From contig NZ_WKEQ01000018.1 in NCBI RefSeq assembly GCF_021605415.1, positions 1 through 64,000 on the forward strand: DNA of 64,000 nt, given 5' to 3'. Below the pieces are notes generated by a model. It was given only the letters and a program-made list of their open reading frames with translations, was not told where the DNA came from and ran no database searches. The stretch comes from Pseudomonas syringae. GTDB taxonomy: Bacteria > Pseudomonadota > Gammaproteobacteria > Pseudomonadales > Pseudomonadaceae. Below are positions 25,348 to 34,318 of the stretch, piece after piece (the stretch's first letter is position 1; every line of letters starts with the position of its first letter). The position numbers and the translations under genes were made by a program.

Positions 25348-26846
25348 AAGGTTTCATCCTTTAGCAGCGGATTGCTCGCACCCAAGTAGGTTGGCACGCC
25401 GCGCAGCACGCCCTGGAAAGCTTCCAGCGGTTCGCCGATGGTGATGCCCCGGGACGAAATGCGGTACTCGCGAATGGTCGATTCATGACTGCCGGTACGT
25501 TTTTTGATGATCGAAATGGCGCGGCGCACTTTGCCGACGGCTTCGAAGTAGCGCAGAAGGATCACGGTATCGGCCAGATAAGTGATGTCAACCGGCGTCT
25601 GCATATCGCCGACCAGCCCGTGTTGGGCAACGGTCATGAAGGTCGCGGCGCCTTTGCGATTCAGATACAGCAACAGTTCGTGCATGTGCAGCACCAGGGC
25701 GTTCTCTTCCGGCATTGCTGCCTGATAGCCATTGATACTGTCGATTACCACGGTTTTGATGCCAAGTTCATCGACGCAACTGCGCACACGGTGGGAAAAC
25801 TCGCCGGGAGACAGTTCGGCGGCATCGACTTGTTCGATCAGCAGATTGCCTGTGGCTTGCAACGCCGCGAGATCAATGCCCAGGCTTCGCATGCGCTCGA
25901 ACAGCAGACCCAACTCTTCGTCAAAGATGAACAGCGCAGCTTTTTCGCCACGCATCACTGCGGCAGCGGCGAAGATCATCGAGATCAGCGATTTGCCGGT
26001 GCCCGCCGGGCCGAGAATCAATATGCTCGAACCGGTTTCGATGCCGCCGCCGAGCAAGGCGTCCATCTCTCTGATGCCGCTGGTCAATTGCAGGCGCGGG
26101 TAATCGCCGCGATGCTCGGCAGCGACCAGCCGAGGGAAGACGTGAATGCCGTCGCCCATGATCGTGAAATCATGGTATCCGCCACGGTATTTCTGGCCCC
26201 GGTACTTCACTACGCGGACGCGGCGTCGTTCTGCGCCATAGTTGGGGGTCAGTTCCTCCAGGCGAATCACGCCGTGCGCAACGCTGTGCACGGTTTTATC
26301 CAATGATTCGGTGGTCAAGTCATCCAGCAACAACACGGTGGCGTCGTAACGGACGAAATAATGTTTGATCGCCAGAATCTGTCGGCGATAGCGCAGCGAG
26401 CTCTGCGCCAGCAGACGAATTTCGGAAAGGCTGTCGAGTACCACGCGGGTCGGCTTGAAGCGCTCGACCACTTCGAAAATCTGCTTGGTCGCCTCGCCCA
26501 ATTCAAGGTCGGAGGAATACAGCAGGCTCTGTTGGTGTTCGGCGTTGAGCAGACTTTCCGGCGGTGTCAGCTCGAAGATTTCAATGTTTTCGTCCAGATC
26601 CCAACCGTGAGACTTTGCGCCTTGGCGCAGCTCAAGTTCGGTTTCCGACAGGGTGATATACAACGAGCGTTCGCCGGCGAGTGAGCCGGCCATGAGGAAA
26701 TGCAAAGCGACCGTGGTCTTACCGGTTCCTGGCTCGCCTTCGAGCAGGAATACATGGCCGCGTGACAAGCCACCGGTCAGGATGTCATCCAGACCTACGA
26801 TGCCGGTGGCGGCTTTTGCACGGTTCAACTCGTTATAGTCAGACAA
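25344..26846 (-). CDS. KaiC-like double-domain RecA-type ATPase
   Basis: A 500-residue tandem KaiC protein. CI has Walker A GEPGTGKTT (37-45), LSET where KaiC has its catalytic Glu pair (Glu68) and Walker B VVLDS (Asp138). CII has Walker A GPAGTGKS (279-286), Asp309-Glu310 and VVIDS (Asp369). In the C-terminal region VDITYLADTVILLRYFE aligns with cyanobacterial HISTITDTIILLQYVE, placing Thr422-Tyr423 at the Ser431/Thr432 autophosphorylation sites. The start appears to be TTG 26846, with AGAGGG upstream. No KaiA or KaiB is nearby. Known non-cyanobacterial homologues act in stress response or poorly defined signalling. The gene is coupled to the hybrid kinase downstream by a four-base overlap. 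Confidence 0.93.
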   Translation of the reverse strand: MSDYNELNRAKAATGIVGLDDILTGGLSRGHVFLLEGEPGTGKTTVALHFLMAGSLAGERSLYITLSETELELRQGAKSHGWDLDENIEIFELTPPESLLNAEHQQSLLYSSDLELGEATKQIFEVVERFKPTRVVLDSLSEIRLLAQSSLRYRRQILAIKHYFVRYDATVLLLDDLTTESLDKTVHSVAHGVIRLEELTPNYGAERRRVRVVKYRGQKYRGGYHDFTIMGDGIHVFPRLVAAEHRGDYPRLQLTSGIREMDALLGGGIETGSSILILGPAGTGKSLISMIFAAAAVMRGEKAALFIFDEELGLLFERMRSLGIDLAALQATGNLLIEQVDAAELSPGEFSHRVRSCVDELGIKTVVIDSINGYQAAMPEENALVLHMHELLLYLNRKGAATFMTVAQHGLVGDMQTPVDITYLADTVILLRYFEAVGKVRRAISIIKKRTGSHESTIREYRISSRGITIGEPLEAFQGVLRGVPTYLGASNPLLKDETL

Positions 26847-26967
26847 AGAATGCCCTCTAATGACCAGGGGAATCGAGGCAGCTGGCCCTGTGCCAACTGA
26901 CTGCCTGATTACTTGACCGTTGGCCGAGTAGGGGGTTCCGCATTTTATGATCGAATGTGTCCGCCTT

Positions 26968-28089
26968 TCATAGGCCTTGCTGCAAGGACGGGTCGTCTGG
27001 ATTGAGCTGTTCCAGCTCCGCCAGCAAGATTTGCACGTTCTGTAACTGGCCGCTTTCCTTCCAGTAATTGATCAGCAAAACCCGCGCCTTGCGGTCGGCG
27101 GGATGCCGCTGGACGATCTCCTGCAACTGCTTTTGCGCAGCTTCGAGTTCTTCGGCGTCGTGCAGCGTAGTCGCCAGATCGTAGCGATAGTCCTTGTTGT
27201 CGGGGGCAAGCTCCACGGCTTTGGACAGGCCGAGCAGGGCGTACTCGCGCTGCTCGTGATGCAGCAACCACAGACCGAGCGCATGTTGCAGATACGCCGA
27301 ATCCGGTTGTGCTTTGAGTTGTTTGGCGAGCAGTTGCCGCGCGGCATCGCTTTGGCCTAATCGATCCAGCACGTCGATTTGCAGCACCAGTGCCGGGAGG
27401 TTGCCGGGATCGCGCTGCAGACTCTGATCCAGCGCCTGCTGCGCTTGCTTGAGTTTTGCGTTGTGCACATACAGGCGTGCGAGCTGGACGAAGGTTTCGG
27501 CGGTCTGCGGTTCACGTTTGAGCGCGTCTTCCCAGCCGTCGATGGCTTGTTGCAAGGGGCCGAAATACAAACCCAGTTCATCCGGCGTCAGTCCAAGCAG
27601 GGCATTGATCGCGGCGAAGCGAACGGTCTGATTTTCATCGTCAAGCAGCGGCCCTAACAGCAGGCTGCGCTGGCCGCCGGGCACCAGGCCCATCACACTT
27701 TTGATCGCTGCCAGACGAACGTCGGCGGCTTCGTGCTGCAGATCGATGTCCGCGAGTTTCAACGCCTGGGGACTGGGGTAGTTGGGCAATTCAGTATGCA
27801 ACCAGACGCGTCTTTTTACCGACAGGTCAGGGCGCGCCAATTGCTGGTACAAAACCCGTGCGGCGCCCGGTTTACCTGCTCTTGCGGCCGTCAGAGCCTC
27901 GCTGTAACCGTGTTTGATCGCTTCCGGAATCACGGGCGCAGTCGAGCGCAATGACAGCCACGCAATGATGGCGACAAGCAGCAGGGATAGGCTGATAAAC
28001 AGATAGCGGCGAGACTGAAGCATGCGGGTATCCGAAAAGGTCAGGGCTGCAAGCTTCGACCAGCACCGCGCCTGAGTCAAACCGTCCAT
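26968..28089 (-). CDS. Membrane-anchored TPR/HEAT-repeat protein
   Basis: A protein of up to 373 residues. One hydrophobic segment (LFISLSLLLVAIIAWLSL, residues about 30-47) anchors it, with the bulk probably periplasmic. The middle has two HEAT-like pairs (AADVRLAAIKSVMGLVP and NQTVRFAAINALLGLTP), followed by several tetratricopeptide repeats (AETFVQLARLYVHNAKLKQA, LPALVLQIDVLDRLGQSDAA, KDYRYDLATTLHDAEELEAA). ATG 28089 has a good AGGGGA site; ATG 28023, nearer the membrane segment, is the alternative. Such proteins are scaffolds; no enzymatic motif is seen. It is 121 bases upstream of kaiC on the same strand, which may make it part of that unit. Function unknown. Confidence 0.75.
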   Translation of the reverse strand: MDGLTQARCWSKLAALTFSDTRMLQSRRYLFISLSLLLVAIIAWLSLRSTAPVIPEAIKHGYSEALTAARAGKPGAARVLYQQLARPDLSVKRRVWLHTELPNYPSPQALKLADIDLQHEAADVRLAAIKSVMGLVPGGQRSLLLGPLLDDENQTVRFAAINALLGLTPDELGLYFGPLQQAIDGWEDALKREPQTAETFVQLARLYVHNAKLKQAQQALDQSLQRDPGNLPALVLQIDVLDRLGQSDAARQLLAKQLKAQPDSAYLQHALGLWLLHHEQREYALLGLSKAVELAPDNKDYRYDLATTLHDAEELEAAQKQLQEIVQRHPADRKARVLLINYWKESGQLQNVQILLAELEQLNPDDPSLQQGL

Positions 28090-28142
28090 TGAAATTCCCC
28101 TGTGTACGAGCCGCGTTCGGCAGCTCCTTCAGGGGTTTGCAC

Positions 28143-28180
28143 AAAAAAGCCCCGCGACCGAATGATACGCGGGGCAAAAA
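28143..28180 (-). terminator. Rho-independent terminator after mexEF-oprN
   Basis: Perfect 8-base stem GCCCCGCG (28149-28156) / CGCGGGGC (28168-28175) with an 11-base loop. On the minus strand it is followed by six T (complement of 28143-28148). It ends the efflux operon before the TPR gene. Confidence 0.9.
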
Positions 28181-28223
28181 TTTGGCTGGTTGCGGCCAAC
28201 CAAAGGAGCTCTTTAACAATCCG

Positions 28224-29645
28224 TCACTTGCTGGCGACGGTCTCCGGTTGCCAGCCGCCACCGAGGGCTTTGTAGATCGCGACGATGCCGCGGTACTGAT
28301 CGACTTCGGCCTGGGCCTGGCTGTCTTCGGCGGCCAGACGCTCGCGCTGGGCATCGAGCAGGACGAGGAAGTCCGCCGTGCCTTCTCGGTAACGTATTTC
28401 GGCCAAATCAGCCGCCCGGCGGCTCGATTCGCTCTGACGGATCAGCGAGATCAACCGTTGCTGGCGTTTGCCGTAATCGCTGAAGGCGTTTTCCGATTCT
28501 TCCAGCGCCAGCAGCACTTGCTGCTCGTAATTCGCCAGCGCGCCTTCGGCATCGGCATCGGCGCCGCGCAGACGGGCCCGCACGCTGCCCAGGTCAAACG
28601 CCGCCCAAGTGATGCTCGGGCCCAGTGCCCAGGCGTTGGCCGCCGACGAGCCGATCTGCGAACCACGCCCGGCCGTCCAGCCGAGGAAGCCGCTGAGGCT
28701 GACGCGAGGAAACAGATCCGCTTTCGCCACGCCGATTCGCGCGGTAGCGGAAGCAAGCTGCCGTTCAGCGCTGAGAATGTCCGGGCGACGCTGCAGCAGT
28801 TCACCTGGATCGCCAATCGGTAATGCCTTGGCAATTGCCGGCAAGTCTTTCGGGCTCAGGTCGACGGTCAGTTTGTCCGCACGTTCGCCCAGCAGGGTGG
28901 CGATCCGATTTTTCTGTCGTACCTGTTCGGCCTGCAGCTGCGGCACGCTGGCTTCAACCGAGGCCAAACGCGCATCGGCACGCTCGACATCGAGCTGATC
29001 ACCGACGCCGGCATCACGCAGGCTGATGGTGATCTTGCGTGACTCCTGCTGGTTGTTCAGGTTCGCCAGGGCGATTTTTTCCCGCAGTTGAGCGCCGCGC
29101 AGTTGACCGTAGGCGTCGACCAGTTCGGCGATCATGGTGACTTGGAGCTGGTACAGATCGGCTTCAACCGATTGCTGCTCGGCGTCGGCCGATTCCAGAT
29201 TGCGCTGGATGCGACCAAACAGGTCGATCTCCCAAGCCATGTCCAGTCCCAGATCGTAGCGCTCACTGTTGACGCGGTCGGTGGTCTGGCCCGGGATTTG
29301 CCCTTTGCCCAGGTCACTACTGGCGCGGCTGGTAATGGTCGGCATGGCGTCGTTGCTGACGTCATCGCGAATCGCCCGGGCGGACTTCCAGCGGGCGAAC
29401 GCCACGCGCAAATCACGGTTGCCTTGCAGCGACTGAGTCACCAACTGGTTGAGGATCGGATCATCGAACTGCTGCCACCAGATGCCTTCGAAGCGCGAGC
29501 GGTCAAAGTTCTTCTGACCGGCGGCGCCGTCGGTGGCGGTCGTGATATTGGCCGCCTCCGTCGCCGGGGTCTTGTAGTCAGGGCCGACGGCACAGGCGCT
29601 CAGCGCCAGTACCAAAAGGCTCGGCAGGAAGACTTTCAGACTCAT
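28224..29645 (-). CDS. oprN: Outer membrane efflux lipoprotein, OprN-like (NodT/TolC family)
   Basis: A 473-residue channel protein of an RND pump. The signal ends in the lipobox LSAC (Cys18), so it is a lipoprotein, and the mature part has the duplicated TolC-like pattern (WWQQFDDPILNQLV, then two outer-membrane-factor repeats with long helices; ADLFPRVSLSGFLGW; YREGTADFLVLLDAQR). It exports drugs handed over by MexE-MexF. Its ATG overlaps the mexF stop by four bases. A strong terminator follows 44 bases after the stop. Position and neighbours match oprN of P. aeruginosa. Confidence 0.92.
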   Translation of the reverse strand: MSLKVFLPSLLVLALSACAVGPDYKTPATEAANITTATDGAAGQKNFDRSRFEGIWWQQFDDPILNQLVTQSLQGNRDLRVAFARWKSARAIRDDVSNDAMPTITSRASSDLGKGQIPGQTTDRVNSERYDLGLDMAWEIDLFGRIQRNLESADAEQQSVEADLYQLQVTMIAELVDAYGQLRGAQLREKIALANLNNQQESRKITISLRDAGVGDQLDVERADARLASVEASVPQLQAEQVRQKNRIATLLGERADKLTVDLSPKDLPAIAKALPIGDPGELLQRRPDILSAERQLASATARIGVAKADLFPRVSLSGFLGWTAGRGSQIGSSAANAWALGPSITWAAFDLGSVRARLRGADADAEGALANYEQQVLLALEESENAFSDYGKRQQRLISLIRQSESSRRAADLAEIRYREGTADFLVLLDAQRERLAAEDSQAQAEVDQYRGIVAIYKALGGGWQPETVASK

Positions 29646-32600
29646 TGTTGCGCCTCCAGTGGCTTTTGAAGATTGAGTGCCTTGGCCGCTTTGCGTTGCT
29701 CACCGCGTTCCACGAACTTACGGATCAATACATAGAACACCGGCGTCAGCAGCAGACCGAAGAAGGTCACCCCGAGCATCCCGGAGAACACCGCCACACC
29801 CATGGCGTGACGCATTTCGGCACCAGCACCGCTGGAGAACACCAATGGCACCACACCCATGATGAACGCGAACGAAGTCATCAGGATCGGCCGCAGACGC
29901 AAGCGGCAGGCTTCAAGCACAGCGGCCAGCGGGTCGAGACCTTCTTCCTGTTTATCCTTGGCAAACTCGACGATCAGAATGGCGTTCTTACAGGCAAGTC
30001 CCACCAGTACGATCAGACCGATCTGGGTGAAGATGTTGTTGTCGCCACCGGAGGCAATCACGCCGGTAATGGCCGACAGCAGCGTCATCGGTACGATCAG
30101 GATCACCGCCAGTGGCAGGCTCCAGCTTTCGTATTGAGCGGCGAGCACCAGGAACGCCAGCAAGACGCAGAGCGGGAACACGAACAACGCGGTGTTGCCG
30201 GACAGAATCTGCTGGTAAGTCAGGTCGGTCCATTCGTAGGTCATGCCGTTCGGAAGTTCTTCCTCGAGCAGTTTCTCGATGGCTTTTTCGGCCTGGCCAG
30301 AACTGTAGCCCGGGGCTGCCGCACCGTTGATTTCTGCGGTGATGAAACCGTTGTAGTGCATCACGCGATCCGGGCCCGAGGTGTCGCTGACCTTGATGAA
30401 GGTCGCCAGCGGGATCATTTCGCCTTTGTTGTTGCGTACTTTCAGTTGGCCGATCTGGTCGGATTCGAGGCGGAACTGTTGATCAGCCTGAACGTTGACC
30501 TGATAGGTGCGACCGAAGCGGTTGAAGTCGTTGGCATACAGCGAACCCAGGTAAATTTGCAGGGTGTCGAAGATGTCGCTGACGGCCACACCGTGGGTCT
30601 TGGCTTTTTCCCGGTCGATGGCGGCATCGACCTGTGGCACGTTCACGGTGTAACTGGTGAACAGCCCGGCCAATTCCGGCACGTTGTGGCTCTTGGCAAT
30701 GATGTTCATGGTTTCTTTGTACAGCTCGTCGTAGCCCAGGTTGCCCCGGTCTTCGATTTGCAGGCGGAAACCACCGATGGTGCCCAGGCCCTGAACCGGC
30801 GGGGGCGGGAAGATCGCCATGTACGCTTCCTGGATATTCGCGTATTGACCGTTCAAGGCCCCGGCAATCGCACCGGCAGACATGCTCGGGTCTTTACGTT
30901 CGTCGAACGGTTTCAGGGTGACGAACACGATGCCGGCGTTGGGGCTGTTGGTGAAGCCATTGATGGACAGCCCCGGGAACGCGACGGCGCTTTCCACGCC
31001 TGGCTGTTTCAGGGCCAGGTCAGACATGCGCTTGATCACGTCTTCGGTGCGATCCAGGCTAGAAGCGTCCGGCAGTTGCGCGAAGGCCACCAGGTATTGC
31101 TTGTCCTGGCCGGGTACGAAACCGGTCGGGGTGTTGGCGAAGCCGAAGAAGGTCAACACCATCAGGCCTGCATACAACAGCAGAGCGATGCCGCTGCTAC
31201 GGATGACCCGGCGCACGGTGCCGACGTAGCCATGGCTGGCACGATCGAAGAAGCGGTTGAACGGACGGAACAACCAGCCACCGAAAATTTTGTCCAGCAC
31301 CTTGGAGAAACGGTCTTTGGGCGCGTCGTGGCTCTTGAGCAACACCGCCGCCAATGCCGGCGACAAGGTCAGCGAGTTGAACGCCGAGATCACCGTCGAG
31401 ATCGCAATGGTCAGCGCGAATTGTTTGTAGAACTGTCCCGTCAAGCCGGAAATGAAGGCTGCCGGAATAAACACCGCACACAGTACCAGCGCCGTGGCAA
31501 CGATAGGGCCGGTCACTTCACGCATGGCGCGCTTGGTGGCTTCGACCGGTGTGAGTCCCAGTTCTATGTTCCGTTCAACGTTCTCCACCACCACGATGGC
31601 GTCGTCCACCACGATACCAATGGCCAGTACCAGGCCAAACAACGACAACGCGTTGAGCGAGAAGCCAAAAAGGTGCATGACCGCAAACGTACCGATCAGC
31701 GATACCGGCACCGCCACGAGCGGGATGATCGAGGCGCGCCAGGTTTGCAGAAACAGGATCACCACCAGAACCACAAGAATAAGTGCTTCGAAGAGGGTGT
31801 GAACCACCGCCTCGATCGAGCCGCGCACGAAGATGGTCGGGTCATAGACGATGCTGTAATCCATGCCTTGCGGGAAGCCCTTCTTCAGTTCCTCCATCTT
31901 GCCGCGCACTTCGTTCGAGATATCGATAGCGTTGGAGCCTGGACGCTGGAAGATCGGGATAGCCACGGCCGGCTGATTGTTCAACAGCGAACGCAAGGCG
32001 TATTGGCTGGAACCCAATTCAACGCGAGCAATGTCTTTGAGGCGAGTGATCTCACCGTCATCGCCGGCGCGAATGATGATGTTCTCGAACTCTTCCTCGC
32101 TGACCAGACGGCCCTGGGTGTTGACCGACAGCTGGAAGCTCTGGGCAGTCGGGGCGGGGGGCGCACCGAGTTGACCGGCAGCGACTTGGCGGTTCTGCTC
32201 ACGTATCGCCGTGACCACGTCGGTAGCCGTCAGGTTGCGCGAAGCGGTCTTGTTCGGATCGAGCCAGACGCGCAGCGAGTAATCGCCCATGCCGAACAGC
32301 TGCACGTCGCCGACCCCGCCCAGCCGCGCCAGCTCATCCTTGATATTGAGGATCGCGTAGTTGGACAGGTACAGCATGTCGTAGCGTTTGTCCGGCGAGG
32401 TCAAGTGCACAACCATGGTCAGGTCGGGCGATGCCTTGTCGACGGTGATACCGATACGTGTCACTTCCTCGGGAAGTTTCGGCTCGGTACGCGTCACCCG
32501 GTTCTGCACCTGCACCTGCGCGTTGTCCAGGTCAGTGCCCAGGGCGAAGGTGATGGTCAGGGTGATCTTGCCGTCAGCCGTGGATTGCGAGGACATGTAC

Positions 32601-32833
32601 AGCATGTTCTCGACGCCGGTGATGGCTTGCTCCAAAGGAGCGGCCACGGTTTCACCGATGACTTTCGGGTTGGCACCCGGGAAGTTGGCGCGAACCACGA
32701 CGGTCGGTGGCACCACTTCCGGGTATTCGCTGATCGGCAACTGGAACAGCGAGATCGCACCGGCAATCAGGATCAGCAGCGAGAGCACCGCTGCGAAGAT
32801 CGGCCGTGAAATGAAGAATTGGGAAAAATTCAT
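29642..32833 (-). CDS. mexF: RND multidrug efflux transporter MexF
   Basis: A 1063-residue proton-driven inner-membrane pump, about the length of P. aeruginosa MexF. It begins MNFSQFFISRPIFAAVLSLL, has the first membrane helix and two large periplasmic loops, and carries the proton-relay aspartates in helix IV (ALSLFGLVLAIGIVVDDAIV). The second half shows the matching helices (FTQIGLIVLVGLACKNAILI). Known substrates of this pump type are chloramphenicol, fluoroquinolones, trimethoprim and quorum-signal precursors. It lies 15 bases after mexE and overlaps oprN by four. The long plus-strand open frame through the same DNA is an antisense shadow. Confidence 0.96.
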   Translation of the reverse strand: MNFSQFFISRPIFAAVLSLLILIAGAISLFQLPISEYPEVVPPTVVVRANFPGANPKVIGETVAAPLEQAITGVENMLYMSSQSTADGKITLTITFALGTDLDNAQVQVQNRVTRTEPKLPEEVTRIGITVDKASPDLTMVVHLTSPDKRYDMLYLSNYAILNIKDELARLGGVGDVQLFGMGDYSLRVWLDPNKTASRNLTATDVVTAIREQNRQVAAGQLGAPPAPTAQSFQLSVNTQGRLVSEEEFENIIIRAGDDGEITRLKDIARVELGSSQYALRSLLNNQPAVAIPIFQRPGSNAIDISNEVRGKMEELKKGFPQGMDYSIVYDPTIFVRGSIEAVVHTLFEALILVVLVVILFLQTWRASIIPLVAVPVSLIGTFAVMHLFGFSLNALSLFGLVLAIGIVVDDAIVVVENVERNIELGLTPVEATKRAMREVTGPIVATALVLCAVFIPAAFISGLTGQFYKQFALTIAISTVISAFNSLTLSPALAAVLLKSHDAPKDRFSKVLDKIFGGWLFRPFNRFFDRASHGYVGTVRRVIRSSGIALLLYAGLMVLTFFGFANTPTGFVPGQDKQYLVAFAQLPDASSLDRTEDVIKRMSDLALKQPGVESAVAFPGLSINGFTNSPNAGIVFVTLKPFDERKDPSMSAGAIAGALNGQYANIQEAYMAIFPPPPVQGLGTIGGFRLQIEDRGNLGYDELYKETMNIIAKSHNVPELAGLFTSYTVNVPQVDAAIDREKAKTHGVAVSDIFDTLQIYLGSLYANDFNRFGRTYQVNVQADQQFRLESDQIGQLKVRNNKGEMIPLATFIKVSDTSGPDRVMHYNGFITAEINGAAAPGYSSGQAEKAIEKLLEEELPNGMTYEWTDLTYQQILSGNTALFVFPLCVLLAFLVLAAQYESWSLPLAVILIVPMTLLSAITGVIASGGDNNIFTQIGLIVLVGLACKNAILIVEFAKDKQEEGLDPLAAVLEACRLRLRPILMTSFAFIMGVVPLVFSSGAGAEMRHAMGVAVFSGMLGVTFFGLLLTPVFYVLIRKFVERGEQRKAAKALNLQKPLEAQQ

Positions 32834-32848
32834 CGGAGTTGTTATCCC

Positions 32849-34102
32849 TTAACCGCGTGGGGTCGTAGCAGCCAGTTTCGCAACCGAACCCGACGCAGCT
32901 TTTACTGGCGCGCCTTTAGGCAGGTTGCTGGCTTCCAGCGCTTGTCGTTGTTGGGCGAGTGCGGCAATAGTTTCCTTGGTCGCCATCGGAACTACTTCTG
33001 GCGTGACCGGCGAGCCAGGACGGACCCGTTGCAGACCTTTGACGATGATCGTGTCGTCCTTTTGCAGGCCGGTACGCACGATGCGCAGGCCTTCGATTTT
33101 CGGGCCGAGTTCAACCGAGCGGTAAACGGTGTTGTTGTCGGCATCCATGACCAGCACGAATTTCTTGCCCAGATCGGTGCCGACCGCTTCATCGTTGATC
33201 AACATGGCGTTGTAGGTGCCGCTGCCGACCAGTTTCAGCCGTGCATACAGGCCCGGGGTGTAGGTGCCATCGCTGTTGTCGAACACCGCGCGACCGCGAA
33301 TGGTGCCGGTTTTCGGATTGACCTGGTTGTCGACGAAGTTCATCTGGCCCAGGTGCGGGTTGCCGTCTTCGTTGGACAGGCCCATGTACACCGGCGTGGT
33401 CGCCCCGCGCTGACCCTGACGGGCGAGTTGGGTGTATTTGAGGAACACGCGCTCATCGGCATCGAAGTAGGCGTAGACCTTGTCGGTGGAAACGACGCTG
33501 GTCAGCGCTGTCGTATCGGCGGTCACAAGGTTGCCGGCAGTGATTTCGGCACGGCTGACGCGACCACTGATCGGTGAAGTGACGCGGGTGAAGCTCAGGT
33601 TCAGCTTGGCCAGATCCAGTTGCGCCTGAAGAGCGCCAACGGCAGCGCGGGCTTCTTGCGCAGCGCTGGTGCGCGAGTCAGCCAGTTCAGCGGAAATGGC
33701 GTTGCTAGTGCGCAGGCGTTCGCCGCGCCGGGCTTCGTTTTCACTGCGGGTGGCGTTGGCGCGCGATTGAGCGACCAAGGCTTCGAGGCGGCGAACCTCG
33801 GCCTGGAACGGACGCGGATCGATCTGGAACAGCAAGTCGCCTTTCTTGACCAGCGCGCCTTCGGTGAAGGCGACGTCGTCGATCTGGCCGGAGACCCGTG
33901 GACGGATTTCAACGGTCTCCGGTGCTTCGAGGCGCCCGGTGAACTCGTCCCACTCGTTGACCGGTTGCTCCAGCACCTTGGCCACGCTGACTTTGGCGGC
34001 TGCGGGTGCGGCGGCAGTCTCCGGGGTTTTGCCGCAAGCGCTCATCACCAGTACGGCCAAAAGAGCCAACGGGAAGCGCAAATGTTTAAGTGACTGTTCC
34101 AT
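32849..34102 (-). CDS. mexE: RND efflux membrane-fusion lipoprotein MexE
   Basis: A 417-residue periplasmic adaptor. ATG 34102 gives a lipoprotein signal (LALLAVLVMSACGKT, Cys23); an upstream extension to 34219 would not look like the family. Visible parts are the beta-barrel/lipoyl strands (EIRPRVSGQIDDVAFTEGAL, VKKGDLLFQIDPRPF), an alpha-hairpin (about 105-180) and the second lipoyl half (LNLSFTRVTSPISGRVSRAE). It links MexF to OprN. It is the first gene of mexEF-oprN; the ATC-N9-GAT box at 34252 lies 150 bases upstream, fitting control by the MexT-like regulator encoded next. Confidence 0.95.
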   Translation of the reverse strand: MEQSLKHLRFPLALLAVLVMSACGKTPETAAAPAAAKVSVAKVLEQPVNEWDEFTGRLEAPETVEIRPRVSGQIDDVAFTEGALVKKGDLLFQIDPRPFQAEVRRLEALVAQSRANATRSENEARRGERLRTSNAISAELADSRTSAAQEARAAVGALQAQLDLAKLNLSFTRVTSPISGRVSRAEITAGNLVTADTTALTSVVSTDKVYAYFDADERVFLKYTQLARQGQRGATTPVYMGLSNEDGNPHLGQMNFVDNQVNPKTGTIRGRAVFDNSDGTYTPGLYARLKLVGSGTYNAMLINDEAVGTDLGKKFVLVMDADNNTVYRSVELGPKIEGLRIVRTGLQKDDTIIVKGLQRVRPGSPVTPEVVPMATKETIAALAQQRQALEASNLPKGAPVKAASGSVAKLAATTPRG

Positions 34103-34251
34103 GGATGCATCCGCCCATTTGTATTGAGAATGGGCGGATGATGATCGGCGGGGTATGTATCGCACGAATCGAATGAAGCAAAGGTAACTATCATTCGGAA
34201 TGATATGAACGCGAAGCAAGCCCTCTAGGATGAGGCTTTCGTTAGGGGGCT

Positions 34252-34266
34252 ATCAATCTCGTTGAT
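34252..34266 (-). promoter_or_regulatory. Nod-box-type LysR site upstream of mexE (MexT target)
   Basis: ATCAATCTCGTTGAT is a perfect inverted repeat (ATCAA-N5-TTGAT) and contains the ATC-N9-GAT nod-box core. MexT of P. aeruginosa is known to use a nod-box-like site in front of mexE. Position, between mexT and mexE, fits. Confidence 0.7.
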
Positions 34267-34318
34267 GACAATTCAGTGTTGCACGATCTGTAAGGACGCC
34301 GTGTTCGTGTAGGTGGTG

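Noticed and set aside
25344..26846. A complete circadian clock
   Set aside because: Only a KaiC homologue is present; no KaiA or KaiB gene was found in the window, and the phosphosites differ.
29645..32809. Plus-strand open frame of over 1000 codons opposite mexF
   Set aside because: It is antisense to an unmistakable RND transporter and rich in His, Gln and Arg; such shadows are common in GC-rich DNA.
32849..34219. MexE start at 34219
   Set aside because: The lipoprotein signal begins at 34102; the extension has no secretion features.
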